Source: CAZCPB01 sp044223975 | GTDB taxonomy: Bacteria; Planctomycetota; Phycisphaerae; Phycisphaerales; UBA1924 | Direction of reading: 5' to 3' | DNA length: 64,000 bases | Assembly (NCBI GenBank): GCA_044223975.1 | Contig: JBGALI010000008.1 | Span: forward strand, 136,802-200,801 | Shown here: one piece after another, positions 36,545-47,848 of the stretch | How positions within the stretch are numbered: the first letter of the stretch is position 1 | Layout: each line of letters opens with the position of its first letter | Notes under the pieces: generated by a model | The model's input: only the letters and a program-made list of their open reading frames with translations | What the model was told of the DNA's origin: nothing | The model's database searches: none | Made by a program: the position numbers and the translations under genes

Positions 36545-36952
36545 ATGCCGTTGATCCTGCTGGTTGAAGACAACGAGATGAACCGCGACATGCTCTCGCG
36601 TCGTCTGCTCCGCAAGGGCTTCGAGGTGGCGATGGCGTTCGACGGGGCCGCGGGCGTCTCGGCGGCGCGGGAGAAGAAGCCCGACCTGATCCTCATGGAC
36701 ATGAGCCTTCCGGTGCTCGACGGGTGGGAGGCGACCCGCGAGATCAAGAGCGATCCAGAGACCCGCACGATCCCGGTGATCGGGTTGAGCGCCCACGCCA
36801 TGGCGGGCGACCGCGAGAAGGCGATGCAGGCCGGCTGCGACGACTACGACGTCAAGCCCGTGGAGTTCGAGCGTCTGATGGGCAAGATCACGGCCGTGCT
36901 CTCGCGCGGCACATCCGACGCCGGTGTCCGGGCGCCCGGCCAGGGGGAATGA
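36545..36952 (+). CDS. Stand-alone response regulator receiver domain
   Basis: 135 residues from the ATG at 36545: MPLILLVEDNEMNRDML, Asp52 in LILMDMSLPVLDG, and the switch region SAHAMAGD followed by DDYDVKPVEF. It has no output domain, so it acts as a CheY-like phospho-relay or partner of the adjacent hybrid kinase, whose start lies 4 bp after this stop. The sequence around VEDNEMNRDMLSRRL is nearly the same as in the regulator upstream, suggesting common ancestry. Confidence 0.92.
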   Translation: MPLILLVEDNEMNRDMLSRRLLRKGFEVAMAFDGAAGVSAAREKKPDLILMDMSLPVLDGWEATREIKSDPETRTIPVIGLSAHAMAGDREKAMQAGCDDYDVKPVEFERLMGKITAVLSRGTSDAGVRAPGQGE

Positions 36953-36956
36953 GACG

Positions 36957-39800
<2,844 letters not shown>

Positions 39801-39843
39801 GGAGCGCCGAGCATGGCGCAGGCGCGCATAGAATGTAGAAGCA

Positions 39844-39883
39844 GGCCGCCGTAGCTCAGTTGGTAGAGCAGCGCTTTTGTAAA
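39844..39883 (+). repeat. 5' half of tRNA-Thr (left junction of the island)
   Basis: A 40-bp perfect direct repeat of 51834-51873: one base of flank plus the tRNA-Thr 5' acceptor strand, D arm and anticodon stem-loop, cut off just after the anticodon loop. The 3' half is missing, so it cannot make a tRNA. A plausible -10 (TAGAAT, 39829-39834) stands 10 bases upstream and is probably the original tRNA promoter left behind by integration. Confidence 0.85.
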
Positions 39884-40362
39884 CGGAAACGTCGAGCGAT
39901 CGGTTAGCACCGCGTTTAGTCCTGATTGTCCGAGGATTGCGGAGTTCCGGCGAGCGAATCGCGGTCGTACGGCGCCCAAAGGTGACACCCGAAAGAGGCC
40001 GATTGTGGGCGGTTGCGGGGGTCAGTGACACCCGATGACCGGGCCGTTGGCCACAGCATCCGCTGCTGGCGCGGCGACGGCGTAGCTCTGCGATGATCGG
40101 CTCGGAACGGTGGGTCGATGTAAGACCAAATCATTATGCCGGCGACTTCAAAAGCCGGCATCGTGCGAGCCGTTGCGGAATCGGGCGGCCTGAGCCTGAT
40201 GGTCTGGTGGATGCCGCCGACGCCGAATGGCCAGAGTAACGGGACCTGTGGCGGAGGAGTGGGGCGAGCAGATCCGTGCGAACTCAGTAGTGCGAACTCA
40301 CTGACGGCGTGCTCGGGCACCGACGGATCGGATGCTGATCGAGTAGTTCAGGCTCTCGACTT
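39884..40362. other. Non-coding left end of the island
   Basis: 479 bp between the tRNA fragment and the first RHS remnant. One 134-codon minus-strand frame exists but shows no recognisable features, so nothing is called. Confidence 0.4.
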
Positions 40363-40866
40363 AGTACATGCTCATCCCCGCGGCATCGAAACTGGTCGTC
40401 CGTTCGTCCAGGAACCGGTCCCCGGGCGCGAAGGACCGCACCACGCTCTCGTCGCTGTTCCCGTTCTCGTCGGGCGGAGAAGCGCGGCGTTCCTCCAGGA
40501 GTTCGTCCCCGGTGGGGCCGCCGTAGATGAACCGCCGCGTCCGTCGTTCCCCACCACGCTCCGCACCCGGTGGCCCAAAGCGTCGTAGCTGAACGTCGCC
40601 AGGGTCAGGCCTCCGGAGGCCGACACCCCCGTCAGGCGGTTCTCTTCGTCGTAGGTGTAGGTCCGCCCGTCCTCGTCGGTGGTCAGGTTCCCCGCCGCGT
40701 CGTAGGTGAGCGGGCGCCCGTTGATGGTCGCGTACTGGTTCGACCCGTCGGCCACCGTGGCGGTCGCGGTCTGCCCCGAGCGGTCCACCTGCACCAGGCG
40801 GTTGCCCGCCTTATCGAGCGTCAGCTCTTCGACAGGACCGAACCCAGACTCGGCGTGCCAGGCCGA
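40363..40866 (-). pseudogene. RHS/YD-repeat core fragment (terminal remnant F)
   Basis: Minus-strand translation gives YD repeats (LTYDAAGNLTTDEDGRTYTY, FSYDALGHRVRSVVG). Compared with the copy at 43740-44607, it has a net 2-base insertion near 40533-40560, which breaks the frame after RVRSVVG. It then stops shortly after SFDAAGM. It has no start, no complete core and no toxin tip, and it begins about 10 bp after the stop of immunity gene E. Confidence 0.85.
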
Positions 40867-40875
40867 CCGAGCGGT

Positions 40876-41475
40876 TCAGGCCCGTTCGGGCTCGGGCGGA
40901 ACTTGTCTTTGAGCCGCTTCGTCGGCTTTGAGCTTCTCGATCGCCTCGGGGATATTCCAGACGCGCGTGCAGTCCTCGAGTGTCGGACGCGCGATCACGA
41001 GATCAGCGCGGTAGTAGGGCTCCCACTCGCCGAAGATCGGCGCTGGGGCCCAGTGCCCGCTCAGGTCGGTCTTCCCTTCCCCGGCCATGAGCCGGTCGGG
41101 CGAGCCGCCGTTGTAGTGAATCACAAACGACCCGTCGGCCCGGTAGGTGTAGACCCAAGCCGCACGTGGAGAGGATTCACCACCGACAAACTCTCGGAAT
41201 ATCGCACTGCTTAAGAAAGCTCTTGATTTGTCGAAACGAAGGCTGAATGCTCTGTCGCGTGCTACGCGAAGCCGATCATCCAGAAACCCCACCCCGATGA
41301 AGTCCGTGTCGAGATTCACGTCGAAGAAGCACCACGGCTTGACGGGGTGGCCGATGACCACGCCGAAGAGCTTCCTTCTTTCGAAGAGCCGGTGAGCCTC
41401 GGCTTCAGTGAGTTCTGACTTGACTCGGTTGTCGTGCTGACTCCACCGGCGGCAGTATGTCACGCGTTCATTCAC
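40876..41475 (-). CDS. Candidate immunity protein E
   Basis: 199 residues from a GTG that overlaps the toxin E stop (GTGA). Soluble, no signal peptide, aromatic-rich (PWCFFDVNLDTDFIGVGFLDDR; GEWEPYYRADLVIARP). I do not recognise a family. The immunity role is inferred from position: a single small gene coupled directly behind a toxin tip, repeated for every tip in the array. Confidence 0.65.
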   Translation of the reverse strand: MNERVTYCRRWSQHDNRVKSELTEAEAHRLFERRKLFGVVIGHPVKPWCFFDVNLDTDFIGVGFLDDRLRVARDRAFSLRFDKSRAFLSSAIFREFVGGESSPRAAWVYTYRADGSFVIHYNGGSPDRLMAGEGKTDLSGHWAPAPIFGEWEPYYRADLVIARPTLEDCTRVWNIPEAIEKLKADEAAQRQVPPEPERA

Positions 41476-42449
41476 CGGTACACATTACCTTGAAAATCTC
41501 TGATCTGCACGTCGAACCGATCCGCGTACTGCAGGATAGCGCGTGACACGGGCCTCGCCTGTACCGGCACTTCAAGAATCAAACGCCCACGGAGTTCTTG
41601 TCCCGCGATACCGAACCCTCGGTTCTTGGGTGTATCCGCAATGATCCGGCCGGGTGCGTACTTGGCCACGGCTTCGGCGATGTAGACTTGCGCCGTCCGC
41701 ACCTGGATCTCCCCGAACTGCGTGTTCTTCCTCGACACGATCTCTCCCAGAGAAGGGTTGTACGAGTCCAGGATTCTTTGCCCGCCCCCGGGCAGATCTA
41801 CAGCGACCTCGTTGTACGGGTAGTTCGGACGGGCGATCTGGTTGAACTGGTTGCCGCGCTTGGTATTCTCCAAGAAACGCTGCGCGGCGGTCAACTCCGG
41901 GGCTGGCTCGGAAACCGCCTGGGCCATCTCCACCGCCGGCGCGGCCACTTCGCCGATCGGCGCCCGCACCGGCCGCGCCCCGGCTCCGCCCGCGGCGCCA
42001 AGCAGATTCCCGAAGAACACGCCCCCCGCGGGCTGCGACACATCGTCGGGATTCTCCGTCTCCCTGAACCTCTGGATCCCCTTCGCCAGGTCGTACAGCC
42101 CCAGCGTCAAGCCCGATCGCATCTGGTGGCCGGTCAGCTCGAGGAAGTCGCGTCCTGCCTCCTCCCACGACCCGCCCGTCGCGAACCGTCGGGCCAGTTC
42201 ACCGTGCGCCCGGTAATTCAGTGGGTGGCCCGCGAAGGTCCCCACCGCGTCCACCGACAGCCCGCCCACGTCCCACACCAAGAACGCCAGTTCGTCCTTG
42301 GCCTTATCGGCGCCCGCGACCGCGCCCTGGAAGCCCTGGGCCGCGCCCTGCCCGAACGCACCGCGGAACTGCTTGCCCGCGGACCCGAAGCTGAAGGTGT
42401 ATGTCGGGCAGTCGGCGAATCGGCCCGAACTTTCCGCCGCACAGATCAA
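41472..42449 (-). CDS. RHS toxin C-terminal tip E, 5'-truncated
   Basis: Up to 325 codons with no convincing start (first candidate TTG at 42449). About 190 residues of Gly/Ala-rich pre-toxin linker (SAGKQFRGAFGQGAAQGFQG) resemble the region after an RHS core. The C-terminal domain of about 125 residues has YPYNEVAVDL, ILDSYNPSLGEIVSRK, TPKNRGFGIAG and LEVPVQARP. This pattern is found in polymorphic toxin nuclease tips of the restriction-endonuclease-fold group (family by recollection). The stop overlaps the immunity gene. Confidence 0.75.
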   Translation of the reverse strand: MICAAESSGRFADCPTYTFSFGSAGKQFRGAFGQGAAQGFQGAVAGADKAKDELAFLVWDVGGLSVDAVGTFAGHPLNYRAHGELARRFATGGSWEEAGRDFLELTGHQMRSGLTLGLYDLAKGIQRFRETENPDDVSQPAGGVFFGNLLGAAGGAGARPVRAPIGEVAAPAVEMAQAVSEPAPELTAAQRFLENTKRGNQFNQIARPNYPYNEVAVDLPGGGQRILDSYNPSLGEIVSRKNTQFGEIQVRTAQVYIAEAVAKYAPGRIIADTPKNRGFGIAGQELRGRLILEVPVQARPVSRAILQYADRFDVQIRDFQGNVYR

Positions 42450-42760
42450 CTCGAACTGCGGTCTGTCCCGCTTCTCGCGCGATCACGTAGACGACGGGTC
42501 CATTCATTTGGAACATCAACCAGGCAGTCGTCGAGCGGCCAATGAGGTGCAGATTCAACTAAGTGCAAGAGTGTCCACGCCAGTCCAAAGTAGTCATCGG
42601 GCCCAAAGAGTTTGACGAGTTGTCTGGCCTCTTCGTCGGACACTGGAGCCGCGATACTGGCCACTAACTCGTGCTGTTTCTTGATTTGATCGGCGCGAAC
42701 ATCTTGCGATGACGGAAACACGCCGAACGAGGCAAGCTCCCGAATGGCTGGGCGGATCAT
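42446..42760 (-). CDS. Candidate immunity protein D
   Basis: 104 residues from the ATG at 42760, 14 bp after the toxin D stop, with GGAGAG upstream. Acidic helical protein (LVKLFGPDDYFGLAWTLLHLVESAPHWPLDD) of a size typical for small cytoplasmic immunity proteins. The last dozen codons run into the beginning of cassette E, so the original stop may have been lost in recombination. Family not recognised. Confidence 0.65.
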   Translation of the reverse strand: MIRPAIRELASFGVFPSSQDVRADQIKKQHELVASIAAPVSDEEARQLVKLFGPDDYFGLAWTLLHLVESAPHWPLDDCLVDVPNEWTRRLRDRARSGTDRSSS

Positions 42761-42774
42761 GGTGGCTTACTCTC

Positions 42775-44607
42775 CTACGGCCTCGACAATAGGTCCGGGT
42801 ATCGTGTTCGGTAGTAGCCAAGAAGCTCGATTATACCTTGATCGTACTTGTTCCCAACGATGCTTCTCAAGTCCCTGATGTCCCTCCCTAGAACTGTCCT
42901 GAATGGTGTGCCCGACTCTTGAGAGAGCAATTGGGCGCCGCGGAATCCAAAAGTTCGGGTCAGTACGTGCTCGGCGTGCGGAATCATTATTGCTCCGCCT
43001 TCGGCTCGACTCGTGAAGCCGAGAGCAGCTTGAGGCATGTGGTGCGGTGTGAGCATATCTCCAACCACCGCCATGCGGTCCAACTCTACAAAACTACCAG
43101 CCTTTCCTGCACGGAGACCGGCGTCCACACCTGTTGTCGTTCCCGCCCGTGCTACAAGCTTTGCCACGGCGGTCTCGGACGACAGGAACGCCGGGACCTC
43201 CCGTACCGCCCCGCCGGCGGCCCGCAGTTCCGAGGCCATCACCGCAAACGGCACCACCGCCGCCTTGGCCGCGCCGGCCATCGCGCCCGGACCGCCGATC
43301 GAGATCAGGGCATCGGCCTGGCCCCCAAGCAGGGTCGCGTACCGGTCCGGCACCCCCGAGAACCGCAGGCCCCCCGCCAGGGCCAGCGCCGTGTACGTGG
43401 GCACAAACTCTCCGGAGGATGCCGTCCTGCTCCCCGCCTGTATCACGTCCAGGCCGTGCGCCACGACCGGCACGCCCAGGCCGTACACGGGCACCAGCAA
43501 GACCCCACCCACCAGTTCCATCCCGCCGCCGACCACCTGCACACCGCCCATCATGCTCGTGCCCGTGCGCTCGGCCTGCGCGGCGACCCCGCCAGCGATC
43601 GTCAGCCCGCCGCGGATTTGCTCCATCCTCTGGGCGATCGCGGGTGTCGCCGCCTCTGCCCGCACCCCGCTCACGGCGCGGCGCTGCTCCTGGGGCTGGA
43701 ACAGGCTGAACATGCGCAGCCAACCCCAGATCCCGTCGTCCTCATCCCCCGTCATCAGCCCGTACGGATCGAGGTTGACCAGCGGGTTGCCGCCGAACCC
43801 CTCGTACAGGCTGGTCCCGTCCACGAACCCCGCGGGGTCGCGCTGCAGGAAGCGGCCGCGGCGTGGGTCGTAGGTCCGCGCGCGGTAGTCCATCAGCACG
43901 TGCCCATCGGGCAGCACGTCGATCCAGCGGCCGTGGAGACCAAAGTCCCCCGTCACCGGGCTGGGGCCGCCCGGGCCAAGGTCGACCGTGCCGCAACCGG
44001 ATGGGGGCGCCACGTTCGGTCCCGCCAGGCACGGCTCCAGGTCCGCCAGGGTGACCACCCCGTCCTGGTCGGCGTCGAAGATCTGGTCCTGCGGTTCGGT
44101 CGAGCCGAACGCGTTCTGAAGCGCCAGGGCGTCGATCAGGTCGACGTCCCCGTCCCCGTCGGCGTCCAGCTTCCGCTGCCCCGTAAAATCCCCGCCCCCC
44201 GAGTAGCTCAGGCGCCGCTGCAGGGTGCCCTGGGCGTCCATCACCCCGATCACCGAGTGGTTCGGGCCCTCGATGAAGTAGGTGCCGTTCCCCGACGCGT
44301 CGAAGCTCGCGGCCCGCTCGTCCAGGAACCGGCCCCCGGGCGCGAAGGACCGCACCACGCTCTCGTCGCTGTTCCCGTTCTCGTCGGGCGGAGAAGCGCG
44401 GCGTTCCTCCAGGAGTTCGTCCCCGGTGGGGCCGCCGTAGATGAACCGCCGCGTCGTTCCCCCCACCACGCTCCGCACCCGGCGGCCCAAAGCGTCGTAG
44501 CTGAACGTCGCCAGGGTCAGGCCTCCGGAGGCCGACACCCCCGTCAGGCGGTTCTCTTCGTCGTAGGTGTAGGTCCGCCCGTCCTCGTCGGTGGTCAGGT
44601 TCCCGGC
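42775..44607 (-). CDS. RHS core with dockerin-like insert and nuclease-like toxin tip D, 5'-truncated
   Basis: An open frame of about 610 codons with no proper start. Order: YD repeats (YTYDEENRLTG, FSYDALGRRVRS); an EF-hand/dockerin-like segment (LDADGDGDVDLIDAL and DADQDGVVTLADL, about 44024-44173); the diagnostic RHS core end (RARTYDPRRGRFLQRDPAGF...NPLVNLDPYGL); a hydrophobic Gly-rich pre-toxin region; then a tip with MLTPHHMPQAALGF and IPHAEHVLTRTFG. The His-rich tip suggests an HNH/Endo VII-like nuclease (inference). In RHS systems the core forms a shell around the tip, which is released after delivery; the shell's N-terminal part is absent here. Confidence 0.82.
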   Translation of the reverse strand, partial: AGNLTTDEDGRTYTYDEENRLTGVSASGGLTLATFSYDALGRRVRSVVGGTTRRFIYGGPTGDELLEERRASPPDENGNSDESVVRSFAPGGRFLDERAASFDASGNGTYFIEGPNHSVIGVMDAQGTLQRRLSYSGGGDFTGQRKLDADGDGDVDLIDALALQNAFGSTEPQDQIFDADQDGVVTLADLEPCLAGPNVAPPSGCGTVDLGPGGPSPVTGDFGLHGRWIDVLPDGHVLMDYRARTYDPRRGRFLQRDPAGFVDGTSLYEGFGGNPLVNLDPYGLMTGDEDDGIWGWLRMFSLFQPQEQRRAVSGVRAEAATPAIAQRMEQIRGGLTIAGGVAAQAERTGTSMMGGVQVVGGGMELVGGVLLVPVYGLGVPVVAHGLDVIQAGSRTASSGEFVPTYTALALAGGLRFSGVPDRYATLLGGQADALISIGGPGAMAGAAKAAVVPFAVMASELRAAGGAVREVPAFLSSETAVAKLVARAGTTTGVDAGLRAGKAGSFVELDRMAVVGDMLTPHHMPQAALGFTSRAEGGAIMIPHAEHVLTRTFGFRGAQLLSQESGTPFRTVLGRDIRDLRSIVGNKYDQGIIELLGYYRTRYPDLLSRP

Positions 44608-44614
44608 CCTCAGT

Positions 44615-45457
44615 TTACGCCGAGACTGCCGCGATCACCGCCGTCGGATCGAGTGGGCCGTCAGGGCTCTTGTTGACCAAGTACATCTGGCGGATCATGC
44701 CGACCTCCAGACGGGCGAGGTCGATGTCGTCCGCCACCTGAAGGAGCGGGCGGGAGCCGTCGTCCTTCACGTCGGTGGTGTGGATGCCAAGATCGGGGTG
44801 GCGGATCATGTCGAAGAACCGCTCAAATTCCAGGCGCAGCTCGCCGCTGATCGCGGGGTGCTGGTCAAGAAGCCTCAGGTATAGGTCCTGCTGGGTCTTG
44901 AAGTGCCATTTGAGCGCATGCTTCTCGAGAAGTCGACGCGCCTGATCGAGGTCGCCGCCGATCAGGGCGGCGCGGACCGCCTTCAGGTACTCGGCCGTGG
45001 CGACATCGTCGGAGCGGATGACCTTGATGTGTCCGCGGTTGTGAAGCCAATCGATAATTTGCGGCACGGTGCCCGTTAGAGCCCGTCGGTCCAGCAGGCC
45101 GCCGAGCAGCCACCGCGCATAGAGCCCTGACCGTGCAGCGATAGCGACGTTGCGAGGGTGCCAGTTTTTGGCGAGCCCGGTGTCGAGTACGCCAAGTCGC
45201 AGCGCCCAGTCGGCAGCGACGATACTGCGCTCACAGAAGAATTTGCCATGCTGCGGATCACCTCCAAGCTCCGATTTTATTGCAAGAGATAACTCGGCAG
45301 AACTTCTCCAATCTGGTTGCTCGACTTTTCCAGTATTAAGATCTCGTGCAAGATCCTGAATAACATTCTTCGCCATGAACCGCGACAATTCCGACAGCGC
45401 GCTGCGCCACTGTTCAATGTACCTGTGCCTGTAACATTTGATGATGCCGGCACTCAT
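44615..45457 (-). CDS. Candidate immunity protein C
   Basis: 280 residues, ATG at 45457 overlapping the toxin C stop (ATGA). Helical, ankyrin- or TPR-like character in the second half (AEYLKAVRAALIGGDLDQARRLLEKHALKW). Family not recognised. Its stop lies 8 bp before the start of RHS core D. Role assigned from position behind a toxin tip. Confidence 0.65.
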   Translation of the reverse strand: MSAGIIKCYRHRYIEQWRSALSELSRFMAKNVIQDLARDLNTGKVEQPDWRSSAELSLAIKSELGGDPQHGKFFCERSIVAADWALRLGVLDTGLAKNWHPRNVAIAARSGLYARWLLGGLLDRRALTGTVPQIIDWLHNRGHIKVIRSDDVATAEYLKAVRAALIGGDLDQARRLLEKHALKWHFKTQQDLYLRLLDQHPAISGELRLEFERFFDMIRHPDLGIHTTDVKDDGSRPLLQVADDIDLARLEVGMIRQMYLVNKSPDGPLDPTAVIAAVSA

Positions 45458-45837
45458 GGATTGAGGGTTGGATCAATGATGACGTCGACAGAACGTCTAG
45501 TAAGGTTGCGCAGGGATTGCAGCGTGTCTTCCGTCACGCGCAGTCCCTGAGGACCAAAAATAACTACACGACCACCCCCGCGTGCGAGAATTTCTTGAAG
45601 CTCTAACGCAACGCCCGTGTTTCCAATTCTCTTAGTAATAAGGTCTTGAGCCCTTAACAGGTTCCGCTCGAACTGCTCTCCCGCGCTGTTGCCGCCCAGC
45701 GCCGTGAACATCTTCATGCTCTGCGGTCTGCTGATCGCGTTCTTGGCTTCGATGAGCACCACGTCCTCCACCGCGCCGGAAGCTCCGACCTTATACGCCA
45801 GCCGGTCGGCCGCGTCAAGCACGAAGGGGCAGCATGC
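45454..45837 (-). CDS. Toxin tip C, 5'-truncated (PD-(D/E)xK-like)
   Basis: About 128 codons with no RHS core and no credible start; the frame opens within 17 bp of the immunity B stop. It contains DRLAYKVGASGAVEDVVLIEAKN, which looks like the D...ExK signature of restriction-endonuclease-fold toxins, and ends with a beta-rich stretch (VALELQEILARGGGRVVIFG). Only the tip has been kept, so it cannot be delivered or translated efficiently as it stands. Confidence 0.72.
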   Translation of the reverse strand, partial: ACCPFVLDAADRLAYKVGASGAVEDVVLIEAKNAISRPQSMKMFTALGGNSAGEQFERNLLRAQDLITKRIGNTGVALELQEILARGGGRVVIFGPQGLRVTEDTLQSLRNLTRRSVDVIIDPTLNP

Positions 45838-45839
45838 AC

Positions 45840-46532
45840 CTAATCCGGTTCTGCCAGACCGGCGTCTCGGAGGGCCTTATAAGCGTCGAGTTCCCGCTGC
45901 CTCTTGGCGCGCGTGAGGCCGCAGGCGATCATGACCAAATCCTCAAGTCCGAAGTATGCCATCTGCTTGATCCCTACTTCGCACGCCGAGCCAACCACGC
46001 CCGGGATCTTCCAGTCGCGACCACGCAGGCGTGCGGCGCTGACAAGCACGCTGTTGGCCGGGTCGCGGCGGATGAGCCGGCCGGGGACACCCCGGAGCGT
46101 CAGGTCCACAAAGTCGGCCTCTCGGATGTCCAGGGCCCAATCGACGTTCCGGTAGTAAGCGGCGTTCGCCTCGTGAAGCGCGCGGTGCGCGTCCGGCTCG
46201 TCATACGCTGACATCGGATTGACTATGAATCGGCCGATCTTCCCACGCAAGGTTACGTGCTTGAAGACCGGGCCCCAGCAGATCGTCACGTCGCGCGTGT
46301 ATAGCCCATCGACGAGTACATTTTCGAATATGGCGCACCCGACAGCGCCAGGACTCAGGATCTGGCAATGAAGAATTTCTACGTTTCGCACCATGGAGCG
46401 CAGTCGCGGATCGCGTGTGGCTGACAGCACTATCCCGTCAAACGAGCATCTTTCAAAGACCATACCTTCAAAGATATGCCCTGAATCGTGGTCTCGAAGG
46501 CGCTCGCATTTCTTCCCAATGTGACGCGTCAT
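45840..46532 (-). CDS. Candidate immunity protein B (pentapeptide-repeat-like)
   Basis: 230 residues, ATG at 46532 overlapping the toxin B stop (ATGA). The first 150 residues show a right-handed beta-helix-like pattern with alternating small hydrophobics (FEGMVFERCSFDGIVLSA, CAIFENVLVDGLYTRDV, ADFVDLTLRGV), like pentapeptide-repeat proteins. Immunity proteins of this kind are known for some polymorphic toxins, but the match here is by eye. Confidence 0.65.
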   Translation of the reverse strand: MTRHIGKKCERLRDHDSGHIFEGMVFERCSFDGIVLSATRDPRLRSMVRNVEILHCQILSPGAVGCAIFENVLVDGLYTRDVTICWGPVFKHVTLRGKIGRFIVNPMSAYDEPDAHRALHEANAAYYRNVDWALDIREADFVDLTLRGVPGRLIRRDPANSVLVSAARLRGRDWKIPGVVGSACEVGIKQMAYFGLEDLVMIACGLTRAKRQRELDAYKALRDAGLAEPD

Positions 46533-47833
46533 GGGATTCTGGTCAGACCTATCCGTTCGTAAAGAACCGCGTTGAAGTTCCCCAAGCGATAGTACGGTCT
46601 GGAGAGCTTGGTGCCAAGTTGCTTGAAGGTCGTCACCTCGAAGATCGAGCCGCGGGCGCCGCCGACGCCGACTAAGTCCGCGCCGGGGCCACGACCGGTG
46701 TAGAGGAGCATCTGGTTAGCGATAGGATCGAATTCAATAGTTTGTGCGGTCATGCGTTCGACCGCTCGCCCTTCCATCATCCGCATGACTCGCGGATCGG
46801 CATTGGCGGCCTGAATCTCGTCCCGACTGAGCACTCGCCACGCCGCACCCGGCTTCTGTTTCAGCGTCATGGCCGCCTCATCCACCGCGGCTTCCAGCAC
46901 GATCTGCGCCGCCCGCGCGTTGGGACGCGCGAACGGGTTGAGAATTTCCAGCGAGATGTCCCCGATCGGAGCCGTTTGCGCCGCTGCCACGCGCGACGGA
47001 GGTGGGGTAGTTGATTGAGCTCCTCGTCCGAACGCGAAGGGTCCCGCCGCCAGCACGGACGCCGTGCCCGTCAGCCCGCTGCCGAACCGGAACCCCCGGT
47101 CGAATTTTTTCAGCGGGTCGCCGGTGAAGGCTTCTTCCCCGGTCGCCCCTTCGAACAAGGCCTGCCCGCTCTTGTACGCGCCGTAGATTCCAGCACCGCC
47201 CCACAGGGCCGTCATCACGGCGCCGGCCTTGGCTCCGCCGTAGGCGGTCGCCAGCGCGATCGACCCGTCGGCCGCGACGAAGAACACGGCCCCCGTGCCG
47301 ACGGTCACACCCACTCCCGCGTAGAGGCCCGCCATTTCCGGTCCGCCCAGCGCGTTCACGACCGCCTGGCCGCGGTCCACGGCAGGCGCCAGCGGTTTGG
47401 TCCGCTCGATCATGGGCTGCAAGGACCGGAGTGTCTGGACCGCTCTGGTCGGCGCCGCTCCCGATCCTGCGAGTCGTTCTTGAGAGGGCGTCGGGCCTCC
47501 GAAGAGGGATCGCAGGAAGCGCACGATCCAGTCCTCGTCCTCATCCCCCGTCATCAGCCCGTACGGATCAAGATTGACCAGCGGGTTGCCGCCGAACCCC
47601 TCGTACAGGTTCGTCCCGTCCACGAACCCCGCGGGGTCTCGCTGCAGGAACCGGCCTCTCTTGGGGTCGTAGGTCCGGGCGCGGTAGTCCATCAGCACGT
47701 GGCCGTCGGGGAGCACGTCGATCCAGCGGCCGTGGAGCCCGAAGTCGCCGGTGACCGGGCTGGGGCCGCCGGGGCCAAGGTCCACCGTGCCGCAGCCCGA
47801 TGGCGGCGACACGTTGAGGCCCCCCAGGCACGG
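46529..47833 (-). CDS. RHS core end plus toxin tip B, 5'-truncated
   Basis: The core copy is nearly identical to that at 43740-44030, but begins inside the dockerin-like segment at 47833, about 15 bp after the immunity A stop. It includes RARTYDPKRGRFLQRDPAGF and NPLVNLDPYGLM, then a pre-toxin region with hydrophobic Gly/Ala stretches, then a tip with MEGRAVERMTAQTIEFD, GADLVGVGGARG and IFEVTTFKQLG, compatible with a nuclease of the PD-(D/E)xK type (inference). First possible start is a GTG at 47812; probably not expressed as an effector. Confidence 0.8.
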   Translation of the reverse strand, partial: PCLGGLNVSPPSGCGTVDLGPGGPSPVTGDFGLHGRWIDVLPDGHVLMDYRARTYDPKRGRFLQRDPAGFVDGTNLYEGFGGNPLVNLDPYGLMTGDEDEDWIVRFLRSLFGGPTPSQERLAGSGAAPTRAVQTLRSLQPMIERTKPLAPAVDRGQAVVNALGGPEMAGLYAGVGVTVGTGAVFFVAADGSIALATAYGGAKAGAVMTALWGGAGIYGAYKSGQALFEGATGEEAFTGDPLKKFDRGFRFGSGLTGTASVLAAGPFAFGRGAQSTTPPPSRVAAAQTAPIGDISLEILNPFARPNARAAQIVLEAAVDEAAMTLKQKPGAAWRVLSRDEIQAANADPRVMRMMEGRAVERMTAQTIEFDPIANQMLLYTGRGPGADLVGVGGARGSIFEVTTFKQLGTKLSRPYYRLGNFNAVLYERIGLTRIP

Positions 47834-47848
47834 TGCTGATCCTCGACG

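Noticed and set aside
42919..44676. 585-codon plus-strand open frame across cassette D
   Set aside because: Antisense to the RHS core/tip; no recognisable domain, and the minus-strand reading gives clear RHS motifs.
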